The translations under genes and the position numbers were made by a program. Under the pieces are notes generated by a model. The model did no database searches. It was not told where the DNA came from and saw only the letters and a list, made by a program, of their open reading frames with translations. This document shows, one piece after another, positions 1 through 6,432 of a DNA stretch of 11,861 bases. Position 1 is the stretch's first letter, and each line of letters begins with the position of its first letter. Source of the DNA: DASQHY01 sp035602605 (GTDB lineage: Bacteria; Acidobacteriota; Terriglobia; Acidiferrales; UBA7541); the NCBI GenBank assembly GCA_035602605.1, contig DATNLZ010000064.1, positions 1-11,861 on the forward strand. The letters run 5' to 3'.

Positions 1-5
1 GATTG

Positions 6-37
6 GCAACCCTTCGGCTCCCAACCGAAGGGTTGGC
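6..37. repeat. Perfect 11-bp hairpin made of tRNA-Asn-like sequence
   Basis: Positions 7-17 pair perfectly with 25-35 around a 7-base loop (18-24). Both arms match the anticodon-stem/variable region of the tRNA-Asn further right: 6-17 equals 217-228 in the same orientation, and 23-35 matches it in the opposite orientation. It could be a terminator for something left of the window or a palindromic tRNA-derived fragment. No T-run is visible on either side, so a terminator is not well supported. Confidence 0.4.
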
Positions 38-190
38 CCATTTCGCACCTCAATTTTCGCAAAAATGCTGGGCTTTTGCACAAATTAGGCCCAGCTCGAC
101 AGCTCGAGAAGGCAAAGGATTACTACGTTTTTATTACAGGAAGACAAGAGAGGAAAAGCGCTGTCTGTATGAGACTGAAAAAGGAAGACT

Positions 191-265
191 TGGCTCCCCG
201 GGCTAGATTCGAACTAGCAACCCTTCGGTTAACAGCCGAATGCTCTACCGTTGAGCTACCGGGGA
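191..265 (-). tRNA. tRNA-Asn (anticodon GTT)
   Basis: Read on the minus strand, the sequence folds as a complete 75-base tRNA. The 5' acceptor strand TCCCCGG (265-259) pairs with CCGGGGA (201-195), followed by discriminator G (194) and an encoded CCA (193-191). The D arm holds GCTCAACGGTAGAGC, the anticodon loop is CTGTTAA giving anticodon GTT (Asn), and the T loop has the usual TTCGAAT. It is the only intact tRNA in the window and the parent of several truncated copies to its right, which share the part from the anticodon to the 5' end. The 11-mer TATTACAGGAA occurs on both sides of it (132-142 and 292-302). Confidence 0.96.
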
Positions 266-304
266 TCCGCATAACGCCGTTAGTTTCATTCTATTACAGG
301 AAAC

Positions 305-366
305 AGATTCACGCCATGACCTTTCGGAACCACATGAAATGCTCAACCGGCGAGACTAGCAGGGAT
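305..366 (-). pseudogene. Decayed tRNA-Asn copy
   Basis: Aligned on the plus strand with the intact gene, this stretch shares AGATTC (T-loop region), TTCGG (anticodon stem), AATGCTC and ACCG (D arm) and GGGATC (5' end), in the same order and spacing, with many substitutions and small gaps between. The acceptor 3' strand is not recognisable. The sequence directly beyond it (362-428) is homologous to what follows the tRNA pieces at 6427 and 11283, which supports a shared origin. It cannot fold as a functional tRNA. I read it as the oldest remnant in the array. Confidence 0.5.
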
Positions 367-428
367 CATCCCCATTTTACGATAGTTAGGTAGGGTTTCA
401 GGCGAAGCCTTTGAGCACACTGGGGACA
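362..428. repeat. tRNA-flank repeat, copy A (diverged)
   Basis: The 17-mer at 362-378 is identical to 6427-6443 and 11283-11299. After it the similarity continues with substitutions: TAGTTA, then GTTT(T)CA, GCG, and TGGGGACA at 421-428. In the other two copies the same blocks run to the TGGGGACA at 6484 and 11337. It is shorter and more diverged than those two. Confidence 0.6.
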
Positions 429-715
429 AGAACTGTAACAAATGCAAGGAATGAACGCCTACAAGCGAACAAAATCCTTGGCGAGCACGGGCGTGAACGC
501 TCCAGGGACAATGTTTCTAAGCTTTGAGTCTAGGGCACTAGGTAACGCGGCCGCAGGGTGAGATTTGAAATCCGCACAATCGTCGGGAAACCGGAAATTG
601 GGGAAACTGACGAATTATTCCGGATTGCCGTGATCCGCCCACAATCGCTGATCGGGCCCTGCCGAATCACCGGTAAACACTACGCAACTTATTGGGAGTG
701 ATGAAACTCGTTTGA
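429..715. other. Non-coding stretch upstream of the kinase gene
   Basis: No convincing reading frame, RNA fold or repeat is visible here. It separates the tRNA-flank repeat from the kinase promoter. It may hold the left end of the inserted module, but no boundary can be seen by eye. Confidence 0.5.
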
Positions 716-744
716 TTGACTTGCTTTTGCACAGCAACTAACAT
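716..744 (+). promoter_or_regulatory. Candidate promoter of the kinase fusion gene
   Basis: TTGACT (716-721) and TAACAT (739-744) are separated by exactly 17 bases, a sigma-70-like arrangement with 5/6 and 4/6 consensus matches. Transcription would start near 751, leaving a leader of about 17 bases before the ATG at 768. That would place an upstream in-frame TTG (747) outside the transcript, which supports the ATG as the start. Confidence 0.35.
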
Positions 745-767
745 CCTTGCTCACTGGGTGTGCCCGC

Positions 768-3683
768 ATGGTTGGTCGAACTATTTCCCATTATCGAATC
801 CTAGAGAAACTCGGCACCGGCGGTATGGGCGTGGTTTACAAAGCCGAGGATCTCGAACTTGGGCGATTCATCGCGCTGAAATTTCTTCCCGAACAATTTG
901 CCCGCGACCCTCAAGCCACTGAGCGCTTTCGCCGAGAAGCTCGCGCCGCGTCCGCGTTGAATCATCCAAACATTTGCACGATCTACGAAATTGGCGAGGT
1001 CAACGGCCAGTACTTCCTCGCCATGGAGCTCCTCGAAGGGCGAACACTTCGCGACCACGTGGGTGGCAAGGCTCTGGAACCGGGTGAACTGCTCGACCTG
1101 GCCGTTCAAATCGCCGACGGCCTCGATGCCGCTCACAGTCAGGGCATCATCCATCGCGACGTGAAGCCCGGCAATATTTTCGTCACTCGTCGCGGTCACA
1201 TCAAAATTCTTGACTTTGGTCTTGCCAAGGTCACCTACGAGCACTATCGCGTCGCCGAAGCCGTTGGCGTGTCCGCCGTCCCCACTGTCGCGGGCGTCAC
1301 CCAAGACATCCTGACTACTCCCGGCGTCGCCGTGGGAACAATTGCTTACATGTCGCCCGAGCAGGCGCGCGGCGAGCCGCTCGACCCGCGCACTGATCTC
1401 TTCAGCTTTGGCACGGTCCTCTACGAAATGGCAAGCGGGCAACGGCCATTCCCAGGTGAGACTTCCGCCGCAGTTTCTGATTCCATTCTGCACGCTACGC
1501 CTCCGCCGCCGTCTCACCTCAACCCGCAACTCCCCACAGAGCTCGATCGCATCATCCGCAAGGCCTTGGAGAAAGATCGTGGCAAACGTTTCGCTTCCGC
1601 CTCGGAGATGCGAACGGAGTTCCAAAAACTCCGCCAGCAGCGCCTAATCGAATCAAGCACTGCGACGCCCATCGTGAGAGTCGTGCGTAAGCCGTTATTT
1701 ATTGCTGGCATGTTAATCGTCCTCGTCCTTGCCGGCGTTTCGGCTGGTCTGGCCTACCGGCAGTACTCCCGCATCAAATGGCTCCAAGAAAGAGCGCTGC
1801 CGGAAATCCAGCAACTCGCAATGGAGCGAAAGGGGATTGCTGCCTACCGGCTCATTCAGCAGGCGGAGCGCTATGCTCCGGGGAATCCTGCACTTATCAA
1901 ATTGAAAGCAGGAACGCTGTGGCCCAACGGCGTTCTCTCGACTCCCCCCAGCGCTGATGTTTACGTCCGGGATTACAGCGATCTCCACGGTCCATGGGAG
2001 TATCTCGGAAAAACTCCGCTACAGGGCAATCGACTGCCCCACGCCTTTTATGCGTTTAGATTGAGCAAAGACGGATACGAAACAGCGGAAGTCACCGGCA
2101 CCGCCCTCGAGGGCTCCCCTGTCAACGTTATTTTGGACCCGGTGGGAAGCCTGCCGCCCGGAATGATGCACGTCCCCGCTGGCCGAGTGGATCCAACCGG
2201 TCACTTCGAAGTGAAGCTGGACGATTTTTTGATCGACAAATTCGAGGTCACCAATCGCGAATACAAGAAATTTGTGGATGCCGGCGGCTACCGGGAACCA
2301 AAGTACTGGAAATTGCCTTTCCTTAAGGATAAACACGCACTCACCTTCGGCGGGGCCATGCTTCTATTTCGCGATAAAACGGATCGCCCCGGTCCCTCCA
2401 CCTGGGAACTGGGAAGCTACGCGCCAGGCCAGGATGATTATCCCGTCAACGGATTGAGCTGGTATGAAGCCGCCGCGTTCGCTCAATTCAGCGGAAAGAG
2501 CCTCCCCACAGTATTTCACTGGTACCGCGCCGCAGATATGGGACGCTTCTCTGACATTCTCCAGGTGAGCAATTTTTCGGGGAAAGGCCCGGCGCCAGTA
2601 GGAAACTACTTCGGCCTGGGACCCTTTGGCACCTACGACATGGCAGGAAATGTGAAAGAGTGGTGCCTCAACTCTTCGGGGGACCGCAAGTACATTCTTG
2701 GCGGCGCCTCGACGGACCTTCCTTATATGTACAACCAGCCCGACGCACGGCTGCCGTTCGAACGCTTGGCGACGCACGGCGTACGCCTAGTGAAGTACCT
2801 ACACCCGGATGCACTGCCCGAGACGCTCACCGCCCCTGTTTCTTTTGAGTCGGCCGATTACCGCAAGATAAAGCCAGTTCCGGACTCGGTTTTTCACATC
2901 TACGAAGGTCTCTATTCCTATGACCGGACACCCCTCGACGCCAAAGTTGAATCGGAAGACGACAGCTCACCATATTGGCGCCGCCAGCGCATCACCTTCA
3001 ATGCCGCCTATAGCAATGAGCGCATTATCGCCTACCTTTACCTGCCGAAGCATGGCGTTCCGCCGTACCAAACGGTCGTTTACTTTCCGCACGGTGGCGC
3101 CCAGACATTTCATACCATCGAAGACACGCAATTGTCTTTGATCGACTTTCTGGTGAAGAGCGGACGCGCCTTGATGTTTCCCATCTACAAGAACACCTAC
3201 GAGCGGCTGGGTACTCGGCCTGATTCCGGTACAAATGCGGAAAGGGACGAAACCATCCAGCAAGCAAAAGACTTGCGCCGTTCGATCGACTACCTGGAAA
3301 CGCGCCCCGATATCGATCGGGGGCGGCTTGCGTACTACGGCATCAGTTGGGGCGCCGTGGTGGGCCCCATCATGATTACGGTCGAGAGCCGTTTTAAAGC
3401 TGCTGTGTTCTCTGCCGGAGGTTGCGACGACCAAAAAGTGCTTCCGGAAGTGGACCCTATGAATTTTGCACCGCGCGTGAGGATCCCCGTGCTTATGGTA
3501 AACGGCAGATACGATTTTGTTATCCCGCTAGTGACCTGCCAGGAGCCGTTTTTCCGTTTGCTAGGTGATCCTCCTCAGGATAAGCGGCATGTTCTGTTCG
3601 ACACCGGGCATGCTCCTCCTCAATTACCCGTAATGAAAGAAGCCCTCAACTGGCTGGACCACTATCTCGGCCCGGTGAAGTAA
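768..3683 (+). CDS. Ser/Thr protein kinase fused to FGE-like and alpha/beta-hydrolase domains
   Basis: The product is 971 residues with three enzyme-like domains. Residues 9-285 are a PknB-type kinase: glycine loop GTGGMGVVYKAE, catalytic Lys38 in IALK, HRD at 129-131 with Asn136, DFG at 149-151, and SPE at 196-198. A membrane helix follows (about 309-329). Residues 390-460 resemble a PEGA-type spacer. Residues 465-678 are a formylglycine-generating/EgtB-like (SUMF1) domain: IDKFEVTNREY, YPVNGLSWYEA, GNVKEW (627-632) and the closing GVRLVKY. The usual catalytic cysteines are missing (GGASTDLPYMYNQ in their place), so this part is probably a binding domain. Residues 700-970 are a dienelactone-hydrolase/prolyl-oligopeptidase-type fold with nucleophile Ser860 in GISWG, Asp916 and His948. 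I chose the ATG at 768 because the protein then starts MVGRTISHYRILEKLG, as in relatives; the in-frame TTG at 747 is less likely. With one helix the kinase should be cytoplasmic and the rest periplasmic. The substrate is unknown. The gene stands alone. Confidence 0.93.
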   Translation: MVGRTISHYRILEKLGTGGMGVVYKAEDLELGRFIALKFLPEQFARDPQATERFRREARAASALNHPNICTIYEIGEVNGQYFLAMELLEGRTLRDHVGGKALEPGELLDLAVQIADGLDAAHSQGIIHRDVKPGNIFVTRRGHIKILDFGLAKVTYEHYRVAEAVGVSAVPTVAGVTQDILTTPGVAVGTIAYMSPEQARGEPLDPRTDLFSFGTVLYEMASGQRPFPGETSAAVSDSILHATPPPPSHLNPQLPTELDRIIRKALEKDRGKRFASASEMRTEFQKLRQQRLIESSTATPIVRVVRKPLFIAGMLIVLVLAGVSAGLAYRQYSRIKWLQERALPEIQQLAMERKGIAAYRLIQQAERYAPGNPALIKLKAGTLWPNGVLSTPPSADVYVRDYSDLHGPWEYLGKTPLQGNRLPHAFYAFRLSKDGYETAEVTGTALEGSPVNVILDPVGSLPPGMMHVPAGRVDPTGHFEVKLDDFLIDKFEVTNREYKKFVDAGGYREPKYWKLPFLKDKHALTFGGAMLLFRDKTDRPGPSTWELGSYAPGQDDYPVNGLSWYEAAAFAQFSGKSLPTVFHWYRAADMGRFSDILQVSNFSGKGPAPVGNYFGLGPFGTYDMAGNVKEWCLNSSGDRKYILGGASTDLPYMYNQPDARLPFERLATHGVRLVKYLHPDALPETLTAPVSFESADYRKIKPVPDSVFHIYEGLYSYDRTPLDAKVESEDDSSPYWRRQRITFNAAYSNERIIAYLYLPKHGVPPYQTVVYFPHGGAQTFHTIEDTQLSLIDFLVKSGRALMFPIYKNTYERLGTRPDSGTNAERDETIQQAKDLRRSIDYLETRPDIDRGRLAYYGISWGAVVGPIMITVESRFKAAVFSAGGCDDQKVLPEVDPMNFAPRVRIPVLMVNGRYDFVIPLVTCQEPFFRLLGDPPQDKRHVLFDTGHAPPQLPVMKEALNWLDHYLGPVK

Positions 3684-3749
3684 GTCGCGGATTCTCGGTG
3701 GCCTGTCTGGCTTTCCTATCGATAAATTCTCTTACCCCCAGTCAAACTA

Positions 3750-3796
3750 TTGCCGGGCAGTTCGGATTCCTGCCGAATAAGTCGGCATCCCGGCAA
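3750..3796. repeat. Nested stem-loops downstream of the kinase gene
   Basis: An outer 8-bp stem (3750-3757 with 3789-3796) encloses two mutually exclusive inner stems: TTCGG/CCGAA (3761-3765 with 3773-3777) and TGCCGA/TCGGCA (3771-3776 with 3782-3787). It begins 66 bases past the kinase stop codon, so it may end or stabilise that transcript. No T-run follows, so it is not a canonical intrinsic terminator. Confidence 0.4.
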
Positions 3797-3869
3797 GTGA
3801 GGGGTCCACATGCGATGAGTCCTCACGCCGTATTGTTGACCGAACCGATCAGCTCCCGGATTGTCGATT

Positions 3870-4127
3870 ATTACCGGCCAATTTTCTGAATCACTTTTCT
3901 AAAAGAAGTTTAAGTGGGACGTGTGATTCTTTTCCAGTTGGACTTTTCTTTTAGAAGGACAGAGCTCCACTTCCGGCTAAGATCTTGAGTGGTCAGGCGG
4001 GTCGGAAAGTGGGAGAAAAAGAATCGTAGCTCATTGGAGATCGTCCCTTGTGCACGATTTCCTGGTCACCCCACGAAACGTCAATCCTAGGTAGGCGCAC
4101 GCAGGCCGGCAGAGATTGGCCGGTAAT
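3870..4127. repeat. Inverted-repeat-bounded non-coding segment
   Basis: A 13-bp sequence at 3870-3882 is present as its exact reverse complement at 4115-4127, and weaker similarity extends outward on both sides (GGATTGT..CGA versus GGATTGTTGCCGA). Inside is a second, perfect 11-bp inverted repeat (3897-3907 with 3946-3956). No gene is convincing between them. The arrangement is compatible with a small non-autonomous element with terminal inverted repeats. No target-site duplication was identified. Confidence 0.4.
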
Positions 4128-4135
4128 GTCGGCAA

Positions 4136-4204
4136 CAATCCCCCTTGCTCCGTCGGGCCGACAATACTGCTCTACCCCGTTGAGACGAGCTTATAGCGAT
4201 GCGC
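4136..4204. repeat. 69-bp direct repeat, copy 1
   Basis: This matches 11196-11264 at 66 of 69 positions in the same orientation. It contains the near-palindrome GTCGGGCCGAC and, on the minus strand, a TATAAG that suits a -10 box. The second copy lies directly upstream of the TonB-dependent receptor gene. It may be a mobile leader or regulatory segment, or the end of a duplicated gene: both copies encode AHRYKLVST followed by one residue and a stop on the minus strand. Confidence 0.75.
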
Positions 4205-4218
4205 GAAATTGAAGTCAA
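4190..4218 (-). promoter_or_regulatory. Candidate minus-strand promoter entering the 69-bp repeat
   Basis: On the minus strand TTGACT (4218-4213) and TATAAG (4195-4190) are separated by exactly 17 bases, each a 5/6 consensus match. Transcription would run left through the 69-bp repeat into the inverted-repeat segment, where no gene is convincing. In the second copy of the repeat the -10 is kept but the -35 is replaced by tRNA-derived sequence. It overlaps a 53-codon minus-strand reading frame (4333-4172), so both cannot easily be right. Confidence 0.35.
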
Positions 4219-4444
4219 GCAAAGCTTCGACCGGAATTCCGTCGCTGCTGCTAGCGTTCCTCCCATGGAGGCGGATTTGTGCGTTGATTTCGCGTGGCAG
4301 GCCGTGCACAATCCCCGCGCGTTTGCCGCGCATCAAGATCTAGCCAAGGGAGAATCGATGAGTGACGTGGAGGTAGTGCCGCAACTCAAGCCCAGCCTCG
4401 GCAATGAAGATATGGCTCAGCGTCCCGTTCGACAGGATCCGCAC
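4205..4444. other. Region with overlapping short reading frames, no assigned gene
   Basis: Short open frames exist on both strands: a 97-codon plus-strand frame from 4199 to 4492, and a 53-codon minus-strand frame from 4333 to 4172 ending in HRYKLVSTG. Neither has a recognisable domain or a convincing ribosome binding site, and they overlap each other. I make no gene call. The region could be a remnant of a gene disrupted by the repeats on either side. Confidence 0.4.
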
Positions 4445-4622
4445 CGCTTACCGCGTGAGGTATGCCGTTGGCGTTGGAACGGACGTAGGTAATGCTGGGG
4501 GCATCTTGGGGACAAGAAAGAAGTGTTTGGGGATGGCCCCGAAGCTGTTAACTGACGCCAGAGAAACGAGTTGTGTGATTTGTAGTTCCTGTTAACAGCC
4601 GAATGCCCTACCGTTGAGCTAC
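4445..4622. repeat. tRNA-end repeat, copy 1, ending in a tRNA-Asn 5' half
   Basis: This matches 6251-6424. The last 134 bases differ at roughly nine places by eye, and the first part is more diverged. It contains TGGGGACA (4507-4514), two copies of CTGTTAAC about 44 bases apart (core GTTAAC at 4547 and 4591), and from 4591 to 4622 the tRNA-Asn 5' half from the anticodon to near the 5' end, with one mismatch. The tRNA similarity stops abruptly at GAGCTAC. The piece runs in the orientation of the intact tRNA, so it looks like an attachment-site remnant and not a functional gene. Confidence 0.8.
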
Positions 4623-4692
4623 GTATCTTTAAGAAGTGACATAACTTAGTTGGTTTCGGCACAATTATGGGAATTGGTGATCGATATTTAAT

Positions 4693-4721
4693 TTGCTATT
4701 CGCGAATCGCGAATATAGAAT
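4693..4721 (+). promoter_or_regulatory. Promoter with a 19-bp palindromic operator, leaderless
   Basis: TTGCTA (4693-4698) and TAGAAT (4716-4721) are 17 bases apart. A perfect 19-bp palindrome, TATTCGCGAATCGCGAATA (4697-4715, 9-bp arms around one base), fills the spacer and overlaps the -35. The ATG at 4728 is only six bases after the -10, so the mRNA should start at or next to the start codon, and no Shine-Dalgarno sequence is visible. The likely binder is the winged-helix protein encoded directly downstream, giving autorepression. That link is inferred. Confidence 0.65.
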
Positions 4722-4727
4722 GTAGGC

Positions 4728-5258
4728 ATGAACCTGAAGCCTCAAGACGTTGTGGTTGCGCTGAAGCTATGCGGCTATCCAACCGGGCGCCCGCCGATTT
4801 CCGTTGTCGCAGGAGATCTCGGCCTCAGCCCGTCGGAAGTTCATGGAGCCATCCACCGGCTGAGAACTTCCCGGCTTCTGCATGGTCCGGCGTTGAAAGA
4901 CAAGCCCAATATTTCCGGCCTGGAAGAATTTCTGGTCCATGGATTGAAGTACGCATTTCCCGCCGAACATGGCGAAGTGACGAGGGGCATTCCTACTTCG
5001 TATGCAGCCGAGCCGCTAAAAAGCGAAATTGCTGTCTCCAACGACCTGCCGCCAGTTTGGCCTTGGCATGACGGCGATACCCGGGGCGTGGGGCTTGAGC
5101 CGCTCTATAAAAGCGTCCCGTATGCAGCGTTGCGCGATCCCGCACTCTACCAACTTCTGGCACTGGTCGACGCGATTCGGGATGGGCGCGCTCGCGAGCG
5201 GAATCTGGCCGAACGCGATTTGGTGCACAGGCTAAAGTCGAGTCATGGCCAATCCTAA
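4728..5258 (+). CDS. Winged-helix protein paired with a nucleotidyltransferase (putative antitoxin/regulator)
   Basis: The product is 176 residues. Residues about 5-52 fit a MarR-like winged helix: a first helix, then ISVVAGDLGLSPSEVHGAIH as the helix-turn-helix, and RLRTSRLL leading to the wing. The middle (67-98) holds FLVHGLKYAFPAEHG, then RGIPTSYAAEPL, which I recall as a conserved block in proteins that sit beside AbiEii-like nucleotidyltransferases. The C-terminal half is helical and charged. The ATG at 4728 follows the promoter by six bases, implying a leaderless message. The stop codon overlaps the next gene by 14 bases, which implies translational coupling. The likely role is DNA-binding autorepressor and partner (antitoxin-like) of the nucleotidyltransferase. 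The TA role is inferred from gene order and the operator palindrome; the family assignment comes from memory of the motif. Confidence 0.85.
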   Translation: MNLKPQDVVVALKLCGYPTGRPPISVVAGDLGLSPSEVHGAIHRLRTSRLLHGPALKDKPNISGLEEFLVHGLKYAFPAEHGEVTRGIPTSYAAEPLKSEIAVSNDLPPVWPWHDGDTRGVGLEPLYKSVPYAALRDPALYQLLALVDAIRDGRARERNLAERDLVHRLKSSHGQS

Positions 5259-5938
5259 TCTTCAACTGCTGACCGATGCGGCCAAGTTGTTGAGGCCGGT
5301 TCTCGGAGAATTGGTTTTTGTCGGTGGCTGTGCCACTGCGTTGTTGATCACCGACAACGCGGCGGCAGATGTGCGGCCGACATTCGATGTGGATGCGATC
5401 GCAGAAATTACTTCTTATGCCGCTTACGCCGAGTTCTCAGAGCGATTGAGAAAGCTTGGGTTTCAGGAAGACGCAAGAGAGGGCGCTCCGCTTTGCCGTT
5501 GGCGTCAACAAACGACGACGTTCGATGTGATGCCGCTGGACGAGAAAATTTTAGGATTTTCGAACACGTGGTATCGACCCGCGATGGACCACGCGGAAGA
5601 ACGTGAACTGGAAAAAGACTTGAAGATTCGATTGGTCGCGCCGGTATATTTTTGTGCGTCGAAGCTGGAAGCCTTCGCTGGCAGGGGGAAGAATGATTTT
5701 CACGCGAGTCGAGACCTTGAAGACCTGATTGCCGTTGTCGATGGCCGTGCCGAACTGGTGGGAGAAATCCACGGCTGCGGCGAGCGATGTGCGCTCTTAC
5801 CTCGCGATGGAAATCAAGAAGTTGATTTCGATTCGTGAGTTTAACGATGCTCTTCCGGGCCATCTTCCGCCCGACCGAGCCAGCCAGGATAGAGTTGGTA
5901 CGATTGTTTCGCGGCTGGAAGAGATTGGCTCACTGTAA
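5245..5938 (+). pseudogene. AbiEii-like nucleotidyltransferase, frameshifted near 5770
   Basis: The gene starts inside the previous one (14-base overlap). Residues 25-50 carry the nucleotidyltransferase signature: FVGGCATALL, then TFDVD with Asp48 and Asp50, and a third acidic position at Asp94 in TTFDVMP. Further on, FCASKLEAFAGRGKNDF and SRDLEDLI (156-162) match the AbiEii/DUF6036-type family. In the starting frame the protein would end at 5838 after 197 residues, with an unrelated tail HGCGERCALL. Skipping one base at 5770 joins the frame to TAAASDVRSYLAMEIKKL and on to a stop at 5938, a 55-residue tail that reads as the natural C-terminus and gives about 230 residues. This is a recent inactivating insertion, a sequencing error, or less likely a programmed shift. 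Catalytic residues lie before the break. The family includes abortive-infection toxins that modify RNA; the function here is unproven. Confidence 0.8.
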
Positions 5939-5948
5939 TCTGGGTCTC

Positions 5949-6017
5949 CGACGCCGCACGGCCAATACCCCGCGAAGTTCTGGTTATCAATGCAGTTTTC
6001 CCGCTGAGTTCGTTGAC
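5949..6017 (-). pseudogene. Short-chain dehydrogenase/reductase fragment
   Basis: On the minus strand 23 codons read VNELSGKTALITRTSRGIGR and then AAS. This is the N-terminal beta-alpha-beta nucleotide-binding segment of an SDR enzyme (consensus LSGKTALITGASRGIGRA) with the first motif Gly changed to Arg. Neither a start codon nor the remaining roughly 220 residues (YxxxK active site) is present. It begins 11 bases after the nucleotidyltransferase ends, on the opposite strand. It is a remnant of a gene lost or split during rearrangement. Confidence 0.6.
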
Positions 6018-6250
6018 TGGCTTTCTGCAATCTTCGATCGCAAGAGATTTATGCGCTCGATCTGCAAGCTCCTTAAAACTGCTGATCGAAGCCGTCCTTT
6101 GATCAACTGGTGTAGCTCGCAGAGCTAGCGATTTTGGCACCGTGCCGCCCTATTCCAGTCAAATGCAATATATTTCGTGGCATCACGGCCGGTGGCCGCG
6201 GGTTCTCTTAGTCGAAGCTGAAACCAGCGGGTATCCGATTCGTTCCGCCA
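6018..6250. other. Non-coding stretch, nothing recognised
   Basis: No credible gene or RNA is visible. The right end merges into the more diverged part of the tRNA-end repeat starting near 6251. Confidence 0.4.
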
Positions 6251-6432
6251 CGCTTACTGCGTATGCCGTCGCGTTGGAAGGCGGATGTAGATAATGCTGG
6301 GGACATCTTGGGGACAAGAAAGAAGTGTTTGGGATGGTCCCGAAGCTGTTAACTGACGCCAGAGAAACGAGTTATGTGATTTTGAGTTCTCTGTTAACAG
6401 CCGAATGCTCTACCGTTGAGCTACCGGGGATC
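6251..6432. repeat. tRNA-end repeat, copy 2, with tRNA-Asn 5' half
   Basis: Second copy of the repeat at 4445-4622. It has two TGGGGACA octamers (6298-6305 and 6309-6316), CTGTTAAC twice (core at 6348 and 6393), and a tRNA-Asn 5' half. From GTTAAC onward, 6393-6432 is identical over 40 bases to 228-267 in and beside the intact tRNA, including two bases past the tRNA 5' end. The piece stops at the anticodon loop and cannot make a tRNA. Confidence 0.85.

Noticed and set aside
6..37. Hairpin with loop CTCCCAA, resembling a tRNA-Gly(CCC) anticodon arm or, on the other strand, a Pro-type arm
   Set aside because: No D arm or T arm sequence accompanies it on either strand inside the window, and its stem is longer than a tRNA anticodon stem.
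801..1625. 274-codon minus-strand frame opposite the kinase domain
   Set aside because: It is antisense to strongly conserved kinase motifs, with no domain and no ribosome binding site of its own.
4199..4492. 97-codon plus-strand frame between the 69-bp repeat and the tRNA-end repeat
   Set aside because: It starts inside one repeat and ends inside another, has no recognised domain or good ribosome binding site, and overlaps an equally open minus-strand frame.
4445..4500. Possible C-terminal remnant of a tyrosine integrase upstream of the tRNA pieces (also at 6251-6300)
   Set aside because: A short FRHAY-like reading at 6243-6257 is suggestive, but no conserved recombinase residues could be followed in one frame in both copies.
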